Assembly: GCA_016188675.1 (NCBI GenBank) | Contig: JACPHJ010000004.1 | Span: forward strand, 1 to 64,000 | Source of the DNA: Planctomycetota bacterium | GTDB taxonomy: Bacteria; Planctomycetota; Brocadiia; Brocadiales; Brocadiaceae | Length of the DNA: 64,000 nucleotides | Direction of reading: 5' to 3' | Shown: piece after piece, positions 52,374-60,505 of the stretch | Numbering within the stretch: position 1 is the first letter of the stretch | Layout of the letters: each line of letters opens with the position of its first letter | Position numbers and translations under genes: made by a program | Notes under the pieces: generated by a model | Told to the model about the DNA's origin: nothing | The model's input: only the letters and a program-made list of their open reading frames with translations | Database searches by the model: none

Positions 52374-54803
52374 ATGAATAGTTTTTTATGTAAATTTAAA
52401 CCTATTTTTAGAAACAATCGTGTTAGCATTGTAATGATAATGTTAATGCTAACCATCCTGATCCTTGGGGCGTCAAGGTCGGGATTATTTTCTCGCAACG
52501 TCCAGGCGCAGACTGCGCTAAAGACCAATGCAGAAAAGCCCATGTTTGAACTTGGAGAATCCACCCCAAAAGACAAACCTCTGTTTGAGTTGGAAGCTCC
52601 GATACATAAAGCAGCAGAGACGTCACACTCAATACCCAAATTGTGGTGGATTGCACCGATAGGTGCACTGTTTGCCCTTTTTTACGCACGAAAGTTCTAC
52701 AAAGAAGTCATGAAGGCGCCTGAGGGAAACGAAAAAATGATTTCGATAGCCGGACATGTCAGAGAAGGCGCTTATGCCTATCTGCGGCAGCAATACAAGG
52801 TCGTGGGTATATTTTTTATCGGCGCATTTCTTGTCCTTCTCTTAATCTCCTTTGGATTGCACTCTCAATCAAAGGTAGTGCCTTTCGCATTCTTAACCAG
52901 CGGTTTCCTGTCCGGCCTTGCAGGTTTCCTTGGAATGAAGACGGCCACCAGCGCCAGTTCAAGGACGGCTGAAGGTGCAAGGAAATCCCTGAACCAGGGT
53001 CTTCAGGTTGCGTTTAGGAGCGGCGCCGTGATGGGGCTGATAGTTGTGGGCATGGGGCTTCTGGACATCTCCTTGTGGTTTTTCGTCTTCCGTAAGTTTA
53101 CCGATATCTCATTACTCGATATGGCAATGATGTTGCCGTGCTTCGGTATAGGCGCCAGTTCCCAGGCCTTGTTTGCAAGGGTCGGAGGCGGGATATTCAC
53201 AAAGGCAGCGGATGTGGGCGCTGACCTCGTGGGTAAGATAGAGGCAGGAATCCCCGAAGATGATCCAAGGAATCCCGCAACTATTGCCGATAACGTCGGA
53301 GATAATGTCGGCGACGTTGCAGGTATGGGTGCAGACCTGTACGAGTCGTATTATAATTCGATGCTGGCCTGTGCAGCGTTGGGTGTAACCGCCGGTCTTG
53401 GTATTGCCGGCATGGTTGTGCCCATGATTTTGGCAGGGGTAGGCATCTTCCTTTCCATCCTAGGTATTTATGCCGTTAAGACAAAAGAAGAAGCAACACA
53501 GAAAGAACTCCTGAAGGCATTGGGAAAAGGAATCAACCTGAGTTCCATTCTAATCTTGATTGTCTCATCCGTAATTATCAAGTTTATGCTGCCCCACAAT
53601 TTTGGCGTCTGGGGTTCGATTGTAACAGGATTAATAGCGGGGGTTATTATTGGTAAAGGTACGGAATACTATACCTCATCCAATTATTCGCCGACAAAGG
53701 GCATTGCCGAACAGGCAAAGACAGGCCCTGCAACGGTTATTATTGATGGTATTGCTACGGGAATGATGTCTACGATTATACCCGTTATTACTATCTCCAT
53801 TGCAATCTTGTTAAGCTATATGTTTGCGGGTGGTTTTTCAAATATCTCCCTTGGTCTTTATGGAATTGCTATTGCAGCAGTCGGCATGCTGTCAACATTA
53901 GGATTGACACTTGCAACCGATGCTTATGGACCTATTGCAGATAATGCCGGTGGCAACGCTGAGATGAGCGGCCTTGAACCCTATGTCAGAGAGAGGACGG
54001 ATGCCCTCGATGCATTGGGAAATACAACCGCTGCAACAGGAAAAGGCTTTGCTATTGGTTCTGCCGCACTAACGGCTATGGCGCTGATTGCCTCCTTTGT
54101 TGAACAAATAAAGGTAGGGTTAGAAAAGTCAGGGGTACATGCCATTCAGGTTGCCGGGGCTTCAATTGATATGGCAAATGCCAAATTATCCGATCTCATG
54201 GGCTATCTGGATGTTACCCTGATTAATCCAAAGGTCCTGATCGGCCTGTTTATCGGCGGTCTGTCAGCGTTTATTTTCAGCGCTATGACAATGAAAGCCG
54301 TAGGTCGAGCCGCAAGAAGCATGGTGGAAGAAGTCAGGAGGCAATTTAGGGAAATTGCCGGTATTATGGATGGAACGGGAAAGCCCGATTATGCAGCATG
54401 TGTAGCGATTAGTACCAGAGGCGCGCAAAGAGAGATGTTCGTTCCTTCACTCCTTGCTTTATTGGTGCCTATTTTAACCGGGTTAGTCCTGGGAGTCCCT
54501 GGTGTTGTTGGACTTTTAGCCGGAAGTTTAACCGTGGGGTTCCTGCTGGCGGTCTTTATGGCAAATGCAGGCGGAGCCTGGGATAATGCTAAAAAGTACA
54601 TCGAAGGCGGGGCGCTCGGAGGAAAGGGTTCGCCAGCGCACAAGGCTGCTGTTGTGGGTGATACCGTAGGGGATCCTTTCAAAGACACGTCGGGACCTTC
54701 TTTGAATATCTTGCTTAAGCTTATGTCTATCGTGTCAGTTGTATTCGCTGGAATTATCATTAAATTTTCACCGAAGATAGGCGCACTGTTACATCTTCAT
54801 TAA
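52374..54803 (+). CDS. hppA: Membrane-bound ion-translocating pyrophosphatase
   Basis: Hydrolyses pyrophosphate and pumps H+ or Na+ across a membrane. 809 residues, about 16 helices. Motifs: GGGIFTKAADVGADLVGKIE, DDPRNPATIADNVGDNVGD, and GDTVGDPFKDTSGPSLN. The GNTTAATGKG segment has Ala where K+-independent pumps have Lys, so this is the K+-dependent class. An N-terminal extension of about 90 residues (signal-like helix, then KPMFELGE and KPLFELEAP) precedes the family core. Anammox-type bacteria use such pumps; here the ion is not decided by sequence. Confidence 0.94.
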   Translation: MNSFLCKFKPIFRNNRVSIVMIMLMLTILILGASRSGLFSRNVQAQTALKTNAEKPMFELGESTPKDKPLFELEAPIHKAAETSHSIPKLWWIAPIGALFALFYARKFYKEVMKAPEGNEKMISIAGHVREGAYAYLRQQYKVVGIFFIGAFLVLLLISFGLHSQSKVVPFAFLTSGFLSGLAGFLGMKTATSASSRTAEGARKSLNQGLQVAFRSGAVMGLIVVGMGLLDISLWFFVFRKFTDISLLDMAMMLPCFGIGASSQALFARVGGGIFTKAADVGADLVGKIEAGIPEDDPRNPATIADNVGDNVGDVAGMGADLYESYYNSMLACAALGVTAGLGIAGMVVPMILAGVGIFLSILGIYAVKTKEEATQKELLKALGKGINLSSILILIVSSVIIKFMLPHNFGVWGSIVTGLIAGVIIGKGTEYYTSSNYSPTKGIAEQAKTGPATVIIDGIATGMMSTIIPVITISIAILLSYMFAGGFSNISLGLYGIAIAAVGMLSTLGLTLATDAYGPIADNAGGNAEMSGLEPYVRERTDALDALGNTTAATGKGFAIGSAALTAMALIASFVEQIKVGLEKSGVHAIQVAGASIDMANAKLSDLMGYLDVTLINPKVLIGLFIGGLSAFIFSAMTMKAVGRAARSMVEEVRRQFREIAGIMDGTGKPDYAACVAISTRGAQREMFVPSLLALLVPILTGLVLGVPGVVGLLAGSLTVGFLLAVFMANAGGAWDNAKKYIEGGALGGKGSPAHKAAVVGDTVGDPFKDTSGPSLNILLKLMSIVSVVFAGIIIKFSPKIGALLHLH

Positions 54804-54814
54804 CGTGCCGAAGT

Positions 54815-54908
54815 TCACCGCCAGAGACGCAAAGGACGCAAAGAAAACCGGTTTTTAAACTTCACAGTCTTTCGGTTTCTCTGCGACCTCGGCGTTCTCT
54901 GCGGTGAG
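54815..54908. repeat. ACCGCAGAGACGC-type inverted repeat
   Basis: TTCACCGCCAGAGACGCAAA faces TCTGCGACCTCGGCGTTCTC and TGCGGTGA, with a loop containing AAACCGG/CCGGTTTT. Same class as 5754-5855 and 59951-60064. Confidence 0.65.
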
Positions 54909-54949
54909 CGGCAGTTTTTTAAAACTCTGTCAAGGAATTGGAGGTAATT

Positions 54950-55207
54950 ATGCCGGGTGAAATACTTACAGAAAGGGATGACAGAATATGCCCTAATACA
55001 AACTGTCAATTTGACAATCATGTAAAAGGGGCAAATTTTTGCATCCTGTGCGGTACGCTCCTGTATCATAGGTGTGAGAATTGTTTGGATGTGAATCCAC
55101 GATATGCAAGATTTTGCTACTACTGTGGGAGCAGTCTGTCAGAAGTTAAACCATCTATTCAATATGACGCCGATTTTGGTGGAAATGTTAACGCCCAGCA
55201 GAGATAA
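54950..55207 (+). CDS. Small zinc-ribbon protein
   Basis: 85 residues. Three Cys pairs: CPNTNC, CILCGTLLYHRCENC and CYYCGSS, a zinc-ribbon arrangement. GGAGG five bases before ATG 54950 supports the start (not the TTG at 54938). It overlaps the start of rsfS slightly, so the two are probably coupled. Function unknown. Confidence 0.75.
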   Translation: MPGEILTERDDRICPNTNCQFDNHVKGANFCILCGTLLYHRCENCLDVNPRYARFCYYCGSSLSEVKPSIQYDADFGGNVNAQQR

Positions 55208-55577
55208 ACTTTCAGGAGGAACAGAAACGTTAGATTCAAAGGAGATTGCAATCTTCTGTGCAAGGATTGCTGATGCTAAAAAGGCCGAGGATATTTTAAT
55301 CTTCGATGTCCGGCGATTGACGTTTATCACAGATTTCTTCGTTATTTGCAATGGCTCCAATAAACGGCAATTACAGAGTATTGCTGGCGAGATAGAATTG
55401 AAATTGCATAGTCATGGTATCCACGGAGTCGGTATCGAAGGATACACAGATGGCCGATGGATACTCATGGACTATGGAGATGTCGTCATTCACCTTTTCG
55501 ACAGGGAAATGCGGCACTTTTATGATCTTGAACTTCTGTGGGGTGATGCGCCAAAGTTATTGTGGAAGCCGGATTGA
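55185..55577 (+). CDS. rsfS: Ribosomal silencing factor RsfS
   Basis: Binds ribosomal protein L14 and blocks subunit joining during starvation. Seen: KKAEDILIFDVRRLTFITDF, FVICNGSNKRQLQSIAGEIE, and GRWILMDYGDVVIHLFD with REMRHFYDLELLWGDA, all diagnostic. The frame is open upstream; ATG 55185 was taken as start with a GGTGGAA sequence close by, which leaves about 130 residues; the exact start is uncertain. Its 3' end overlaps rpsU on the other strand by 58 bp. Confidence 0.88.
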   Translation: MLTPSRDKLSGGTETLDSKEIAIFCARIADAKKAEDILIFDVRRLTFITDFFVICNGSNKRQLQSIAGEIELKLHSHGIHGVGIEGYTDGRWILMDYGDVVIHLFDREMRHFYDLELLWGDAPKLLWKPD

Positions 55578-55795
55578 GGGCGGGTAGTGCCTGGTTGCCC
55601 TGAGATGCCTAATTTTTGCGCCCTTTTAATATTTTTGATTCTCCGGCTTTCCTCACGGCGTTTTCTTTCTGAAGGTTTTTCGAAATACGCCATGCGTTTT
55701 GATTGATTAATGATACCTTCTTTGTCACACATCTTTTTAAATCTTCTTAATGCTTCTCTTATGTTTTCATCGGATGATATTTGTACTTTCGCCAT
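55520..55795 (-). CDS. rpsU: 30S ribosomal protein S21
   Basis: 91 residues. The S21 core is MAKVQISSDENIREALRRF, KKMCDKEGIINQSKRMAYFE and KPSERKRREESRRIKNIKRA. After about residue 64 a basic/Gly tail follows that is antisense to the end of rsfS; other S21 proteins stop sooner, so the tail may be lineage-specific or the stop was lost. Divergent from trpD. Confidence 0.88.
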   Translation of the reverse strand: MAKVQISSDENIREALRRFKKMCDKEGIINQSKRMAYFEKPSERKRREESRRIKNIKRAQKLGISGQPGTTRPQSGFHNNFGASPHRSSRS

Positions 55796-55909
55796 AAATA
55801 TTTCAATGATCCTTTCTTTTAAATGGTTATTGCTAAAAATTTTAGTTGGTTATTCTAATTTATATTATATTCGACGTCAAGTGAAAAAATTTCTATTTGT
55901 CAAATAACT

Positions 55910-56929
55910 ATGTTTATAAAAGAAATTATATCTAAGCTGGTAAATAACCAGGATTTAAGCCTTGAAGAAAGCCTGGACGTAATGATACAAATTATGGAAG
56001 GAAAAGCCACCGATGCACAGATTGCCTCTTTTATTACCGCTTTACGCATAAAGGGCGAAACCGTCGAAGAAATTACGGGGTGTGCTATGGCTATGAGGAA
56101 GAAGGCCGTCAAAATAAAGACAGAAGGCGGAATCGTGATTGACACGTGCGGTACGGGAGGAGACGCCAAAAACACATTCAATATCTCTACTACGGCTGCC
56201 TTTGTCGTTGCCGGCGCAGGTCTGAAGGTAGCCAAACATGGCAACAAGGCGGCCTCCAGCCAGTGTGGGAGTGCGGACGTATTAAAGCGGTTAGGCGTCA
56301 ACATTGAGGCGGACGTCAGGACGGTTGAAAAATGCATTGCACTGGCTAATATTGGATTCCTCTTCGCCCCCATGCTGCATCAGGCAATGAAATACGCAGT
56401 CGGCCCCCGGAAAGAAATTGGCATTCGTACCATATTTAACATTATCGGGCCTTTGGCAAACCCGGCAGGCGCTACCCACCGAATCCTGGGTGTGTACAGT
56501 GAACATCTGACGATTATTATGGCTGAGGCATTAAAGCGGCTTGGAGATCAGCACGCCTTCGTTGTGCATGGGCTGGACGGTCTTGATGAGATAACAATCA
56601 CAGACAAAACCAAGGTCTGTGAGCTTATTGGAAACACAATAAAAAGTTATTATTTAAACCCGGCTGACTTTGGCATAAAAAAATCAAGTCTTTCTGACCT
56701 GACGGTAAATACCCCGGACGAAAGCGCTATGGCAATCAGAGAAGTATTGGACGGTATTCACAGCCCAAAAAGAGATGTGGTACTTTTGAATGCAGCCGCT
56801 GCAATCATTGCTGGCGGATTGGCAAGGGATTTTACGGAAGGACTAAAGATTGCGGCACAATCCATCGACACGGGCAGTGCGAGAAATGCGCTCAGACAGT
56901 TAACAGAAATCAGTTGGCAATCCCCATAG
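55910..56929 (+). CDS. trpD: Anthranilate phosphoribosyltransferase
   Basis: Second step of tryptophan synthesis. 339 residues with IDTCGTGGDAKNTFNISTTAAF (phosphoribosyl pyrophosphate loop) trimmed here to its key words GTGGD and NIST, KHGNKAASSQCGSADVL, PMLHQAMKYAVGPRKEIG and RTIFNIIGPLANPAG. No other trp gene is beside it. Confidence 0.95.
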   Translation: MFIKEIISKLVNNQDLSLEESLDVMIQIMEGKATDAQIASFITALRIKGETVEEITGCAMAMRKKAVKIKTEGGIVIDTCGTGGDAKNTFNISTTAAFVVAGAGLKVAKHGNKAASSQCGSADVLKRLGVNIEADVRTVEKCIALANIGFLFAPMLHQAMKYAVGPRKEIGIRTIFNIIGPLANPAGATHRILGVYSEHLTIIMAEALKRLGDQHAFVVHGLDGLDEITITDKTKVCELIGNTIKSYYLNPADFGIKKSSLSDLTVNTPDESAMAIREVLDGIHSPKRDVVLLNAAAAIIAGGLARDFTEGLKIAAQSIDTGSARNALRQLTEISWQSP

Positions 56930-57455
56930 AAAAGTATTGATAGTATTATAGAATTTGTGTAAACTATTCAAAATTAAATATAAAAAAGTAATGGGGTTTT
57001 CATAGTTTATAAGTAACTTATTGATCAGCAATTCTTTAGAATTGCCGAATATGGTTAGTTAAACTATTGTTTTAATAGGTAACTTTTTTTGCCACTTTAA
57101 AACCATACTATTATGATGCTTTAATACAAACCCTCGGTCCACAATAAGGACGAACAAAGTCAAAATAAGCTTGTAAACAGTTATCCGTCCTTTCAACTCA
57201 TTAACCTCTTTTTCCTGCTTCGGGTATTTATCAGGGATCCAGTGCCTATCTCTTAATATCTCCTATAGGCATTCAATCCATCATTAACCCATTCAGGCAA
57301 ATTGCCATTGGGAAGATGTTTCTCTCTGTTCCATCAATAAGAGGCTCAATTGAAAAGTGGGTGAAAGGCGGACAATACTGCAGTGCATCCGCAATGAGGA
57401 TTATAAAGGAATTACATTTAATCGCCGGGAGTATCGAAGAAAGGTAGATTCACAA
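56930..57455. other. 526-bp gap with a possible transposase remnant
   Basis: On the minus strand 57111-57180 reads CLQAYFDFVRPYCGPRV, resembling the conserved end (YNFVRPH-like) of DDE transposases. Upstream pieces in other frames (LPEWVNDGLNAYRRY, KYPKQEKEVNELKGR) are interrupted by stops. If real, a long-dead insertion sequence. Nothing else was seen. Confidence 0.35.
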
Positions 57456-59453
57456 ATGCAATTTAAAATATCATTAGCTCGACGGTTGAAAACTCTGATT
57501 ATTGGAGATGCCCGCAGTCCTCATGATAAGACAATATTTCATAAACTGTCACTGATAGCTTTTTTTGCCTGGGTTGGATTAGGGGCAGACGGTCTCTCAT
57601 CTTCCTGTTACGGTCCCGAGGAAGCCTTTCGGGCATTGCAGGAATATCCTCACCTGAGCATCTTTGTGGCTTTGGGTTCGGCGCTGACAATTTTTGTGAT
57701 TAGTGCAAGTTACTCGCAAATCATCGAACTTTTTCCTTCGGGCGGCGGTGGGTATCTCGTTGCCAGTAAGTTGCTGTCTCCCACCTTTGGAATGTTCTCT
57801 GGCTGTGCGCTCATCGTCGACTATGTCCTTACGATCGCAGTTTCTATCGCGAGTGGTACTGATGCAGTTTTCAGCTTTCTTCCTGCAAAATGGTATTCAT
57901 TCAAACTTGAGTTTGCAATTGCCGGTATTGTAGTCCTTATGATATTAAACCTGCGCGGAGTGAAAGAAGCTGTTGCTCCTTTGGTGCCGGTCTTCTTGAT
58001 TTTCATTATCACTCATGCATTTGTAATCGTATATGTGCCGGTCACGCATTTGACAAATGTTCAAGAAGTAGTAAAAACAACGATGTCTGATGTTCACAAT
58101 GCGAGTGCCGGGGTGGGGTTCGCAGGAATGTTTTTACTGATTTTACGTTCCTATAGCATGGGAGCCGGAACATTTACCGGAATAGAAGCTGTCAGTAATG
58201 GTCTTCCAATACTTAGGGAGCCACGGGTGCGGACTGCTAAACGCACCATGCGCTATATGGCAATTTCACTATCCGTCATGGTGATAGGATTAATGTTTGC
58301 ATATCTTCTTTACAAGGTTGAGCCGCAATCTGGAAAAACCTTGAATGCAGTTCTCTTTGAGCACGTCACGAGAGCTTGGGGAGATAGGTCGAAGACCTGG
58401 TTTGTGATTGTGACGCTCGTTTCCGAAGCAATGCTGCTTTTAGTTGCAGCACAGACAGGGTTTTTGGATGGTCCGAGGGTAATAGCAAACATGGCTCTCG
58501 ATCGCTGGTTTCCAACTAGGTTTGCTGTGCTCAGTGATCGTTTAGTGACAAAGAACGGGGTTTTGTTCATGGGTATTGCGGCATTGATATTGATGCTTGT
58601 CACACGCGGCTCCATTCAAATTCTGATTGTACTCTATAGCATTAATGTCTTTTTCACTTTTGTCCTCTCCCAGTTGGGAATGGTACGCCATTGGTGGAGT
58701 ACCCGATCAGGAGTTAAACATCGATGGTGGAAGCTCCTCATCAACGGTGCGGGATTGGTTCTGACCGTTTTTATCCTTGTGTCGGTGACTGTCCTCAAGT
58801 TCCATGAAGGAGGTTGGATAACCTTGATTGTTACTGGCTCATTGGCAGGAATAGCAATTGTTATAAAGGGACACTATCATAAAACCGGCCGTCTTCTGAG
58901 CAAACTGGATAACCTCGTCGAGGTAGCTGAGTCTTCGGCTTCAGGCACGACGCCAGGCAGAACGCAGGATATGAAGTCGCGCCAGGAGTTCGATCCAACG
59001 GCAAAGACGGCGGTTCTACTTGTTAGTGGTTTTAACGGGCGGGAACTTCATACGCTCTTCAGCGTTTTCCGCACATTTGAAAAGACATTCAGGAATTTTA
59101 TTTTTGTTCAGGTCGGAATGGTTGATGCTGGAAATTTCAAGGGAGCAGAAGAGATTGAACACCTTAGAACTCAGATAAAAAGTGACTTGGGCCGTTATAT
59201 AGATTTCATGCAAAGGAATGGTTATTACGCTGAAGGTTTCCATTCTATAGGCGTCGACATTGTTGAAGAAATCTCTCAGATTACCTTGAAAATTTTAGGG
59301 CGTTTTCCCAATCCCGTTTTCTTCGGTGGACAGCTTATCTTCCCCAAAGATTCTTTTCTCTCGCGACTGCTACATAACTACACGGTTTTTGCCGTGCAGA
59401 GAAGGCTGTATAATAAAGGAATTCCAGTTGTCATAATGCCTATCCGCGTATAG
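57456..59453 (+). CDS. APC-family permease with cytosolic C-terminal domain
   Basis: 665 residues in the membrane. Twelve-helix APC core: FFAWVGLGADGLSSSCYGPE, SGGGGYLVASKLLSPTFGMF, VLTIAVSIASGTDAVFSFLP and GAGTFTGIEAVSNGLP; then a C-terminal soluble domain (about 520-665). Start set at ATG 57456, preceded by AAAGGTAG; the GTG at 57357 lies in a non-homologous stretch. Related to uncharacterised amino acid/polyamine permeases; substrate unknown. Both flanks contain gene remnants. Confidence 0.87.
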   Translation: MQFKISLARRLKTLIIGDARSPHDKTIFHKLSLIAFFAWVGLGADGLSSSCYGPEEAFRALQEYPHLSIFVALGSALTIFVISASYSQIIELFPSGGGGYLVASKLLSPTFGMFSGCALIVDYVLTIAVSIASGTDAVFSFLPAKWYSFKLEFAIAGIVVLMILNLRGVKEAVAPLVPVFLIFIITHAFVIVYVPVTHLTNVQEVVKTTMSDVHNASAGVGFAGMFLLILRSYSMGAGTFTGIEAVSNGLPILREPRVRTAKRTMRYMAISLSVMVIGLMFAYLLYKVEPQSGKTLNAVLFEHVTRAWGDRSKTWFVIVTLVSEAMLLLVAAQTGFLDGPRVIANMALDRWFPTRFAVLSDRLVTKNGVLFMGIAALILMLVTRGSIQILIVLYSINVFFTFVLSQLGMVRHWWSTRSGVKHRWWKLLINGAGLVLTVFILVSVTVLKFHEGGWITLIVTGSLAGIAIVIKGHYHKTGRLLSKLDNLVEVAESSASGTTPGRTQDMKSRQEFDPTAKTAVLLVSGFNGRELHTLFSVFRTFEKTFRNFIFVQVGMVDAGNFKGAEEIEHLRTQIKSDLGRYIDFMQRNGYYAEGFHSIGVDIVEEISQITLKILGRFPNPVFFGGQLIFPKDSFLSRLLHNYTVFAVQRRLYNKGIPVVIMPIRV

Positions 59454-59678
59454 CAAGAGTTTTCCGTCGCCTATTTAGAGGATATGCAATGGAATTTTTC
59501 TACATCATGGACAATAAGGTCGCCACTATGAAACACAAGGCAAGGGAAAAGAGCAATGCATTAAGAGGGATAGTGATATCCTTCGCAAGTATGGCTACCC
59601 CTTCTCCACGCAATTTCTTGAAAAACGTTTAAAAATTGTATCCATTCAATCCAGAAAATTATGAAAGAGAGATAATCT

Positions 59679-59813
59679 ATGAGCTATTTACAAGCAGTAA
59701 TACTTGCCGTCATCGAAGGGATCACTGAATTTTTGCCTGTTTCATCTACCGGCCATATGGTAATCACTTCCACGTTTATGCAGGGGAACAGTGGGCCACA
59801 TCTTAAATATTAA
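59679..59813 (+). pseudogene. uppP: 5' fragment of undecaprenyl-diphosphate phosphatase
   Basis: The first 34 residues [18 protein letters not shown] and [16 protein letters not shown] match the start of UppP/BacA, including the [14 protein letters not shown] signature; then [10 protein letters not shown] and a stop. A full gene would need about 260 residues. Has an AGAGAGAT site before the ATG. Too short to be active. Confidence 0.82.
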
Positions 59814-59950
59814 ATAATCGTCTCTTCAAATTTGTTATCTTAACACCCAGTTTTTTATTCAGTAGCAGTTTGCATTGACATGGTTATATTTCATGATAAC
59901 TGCCGCACCTGATATACCATCGAAAATACCTCAACACGCAACAAGTCAGC

Positions 59951-60064
59951 CCACCGCAGAACGCTGAAATCGCAGAAGGCGGGCGGAGGGTATACAGAAT
60001 TAATAAGCGAAATTTCCCCTTTTTCACGTATTTCTCCGCGTCCTCCGCGCCCTTTGCGGTGAAC
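59951..60064. repeat. ACCGCAGAACGC...CTTTGCGGTGA inverted repeat
   Basis: Outer arms CACCGCAGA/CTTTGCGGTGA enclose inner CTCCGC/GCGGAG-like arms. It supplies the C-terminus of the small zinc-finger gene on the minus strand. Same class as at 5754 and 54815. Confidence 0.65.
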
Positions 60065-60254
60065 TGTGTATCTCCACTATCCAATCAGGATCGTATCTGG
60101 CGTGGCAGCTTGGACAGATGAGGATGATTTTACAGGTCTCTTTTTTCACGCGTACGAATGATGTGTGAAAGCCGTCGTCATACCCGCAATTCGGGCAGAT
60201 GTGGAGTTCCTTCTCTATTTTTATTGAAACCGGCTTTGGTGTCCTATTTTTCAA
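60024..60254 (-). CDS. Small zinc-finger-like protein
   Basis: 76 residues: HICPNCGYDDGFHTSF and ILICPSCHARYDPDWIVEI, two CxxC knuckles that suit one zinc. Residues after about 62 (HSSPQRARRTRRNT) come from the dispersed repeat at 59951-60064, so the original end has been replaced. AGGAGGACG lies before the ATG. No family recognised; possibly a rubredoxin- or zinc-ribbon-type regulator. Confidence 0.6.
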   Translation of the reverse strand: MKNRTPKPVSIKIEKELHICPNCGYDDGFHTSFVRVKKETCKIILICPSCHARYDPDWIVEIHSSPQRARRTRRNT

Positions 60255-60329
60255 AACGTCCTCCTTTGCTGGTTCAATCGTCCTCGATTGAACCGAAATA
60301 TTTGGTATTTTTCATAATCGGTGCTGGTT

Positions 60330-60480
60330 TGAAACTTAGTAACAGTTTAGTTTTTTGAAAACGTCAATAGCTGAAATGCTTTTGTGTCAATATGTAGTGG
60401 CAATTCATGAATTGCCACTACAGTGTATGATAATCGCATCATTACTGGAATTTTTCAAAAAACTAAATTGTTACGAAACT
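60330..60480. repeat. Nested palindromic element
   Basis: Outer imperfect inverted repeats of about 30 bp (AACAGTTTAGTTTTTTGAAA at left, TTTCAAAAAACTAAATTGTT at right) surround the perfect 28-bp GTAGTGGCAATTCATGAATT palindrome at 60394-60421. Same centre as at 12052, but different outer arms. Confidence 0.75.
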
Positions 60481-60505
60481 TATTGTATAATTCAAAATGC
60501 ATGGT

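Noticed and set aside
59461-59640. Possible end of a type I restriction subunit (reads DILRKYGYPF)
   Set aside because: Only one short resemblance, in a frame cut by stops; not enough support.
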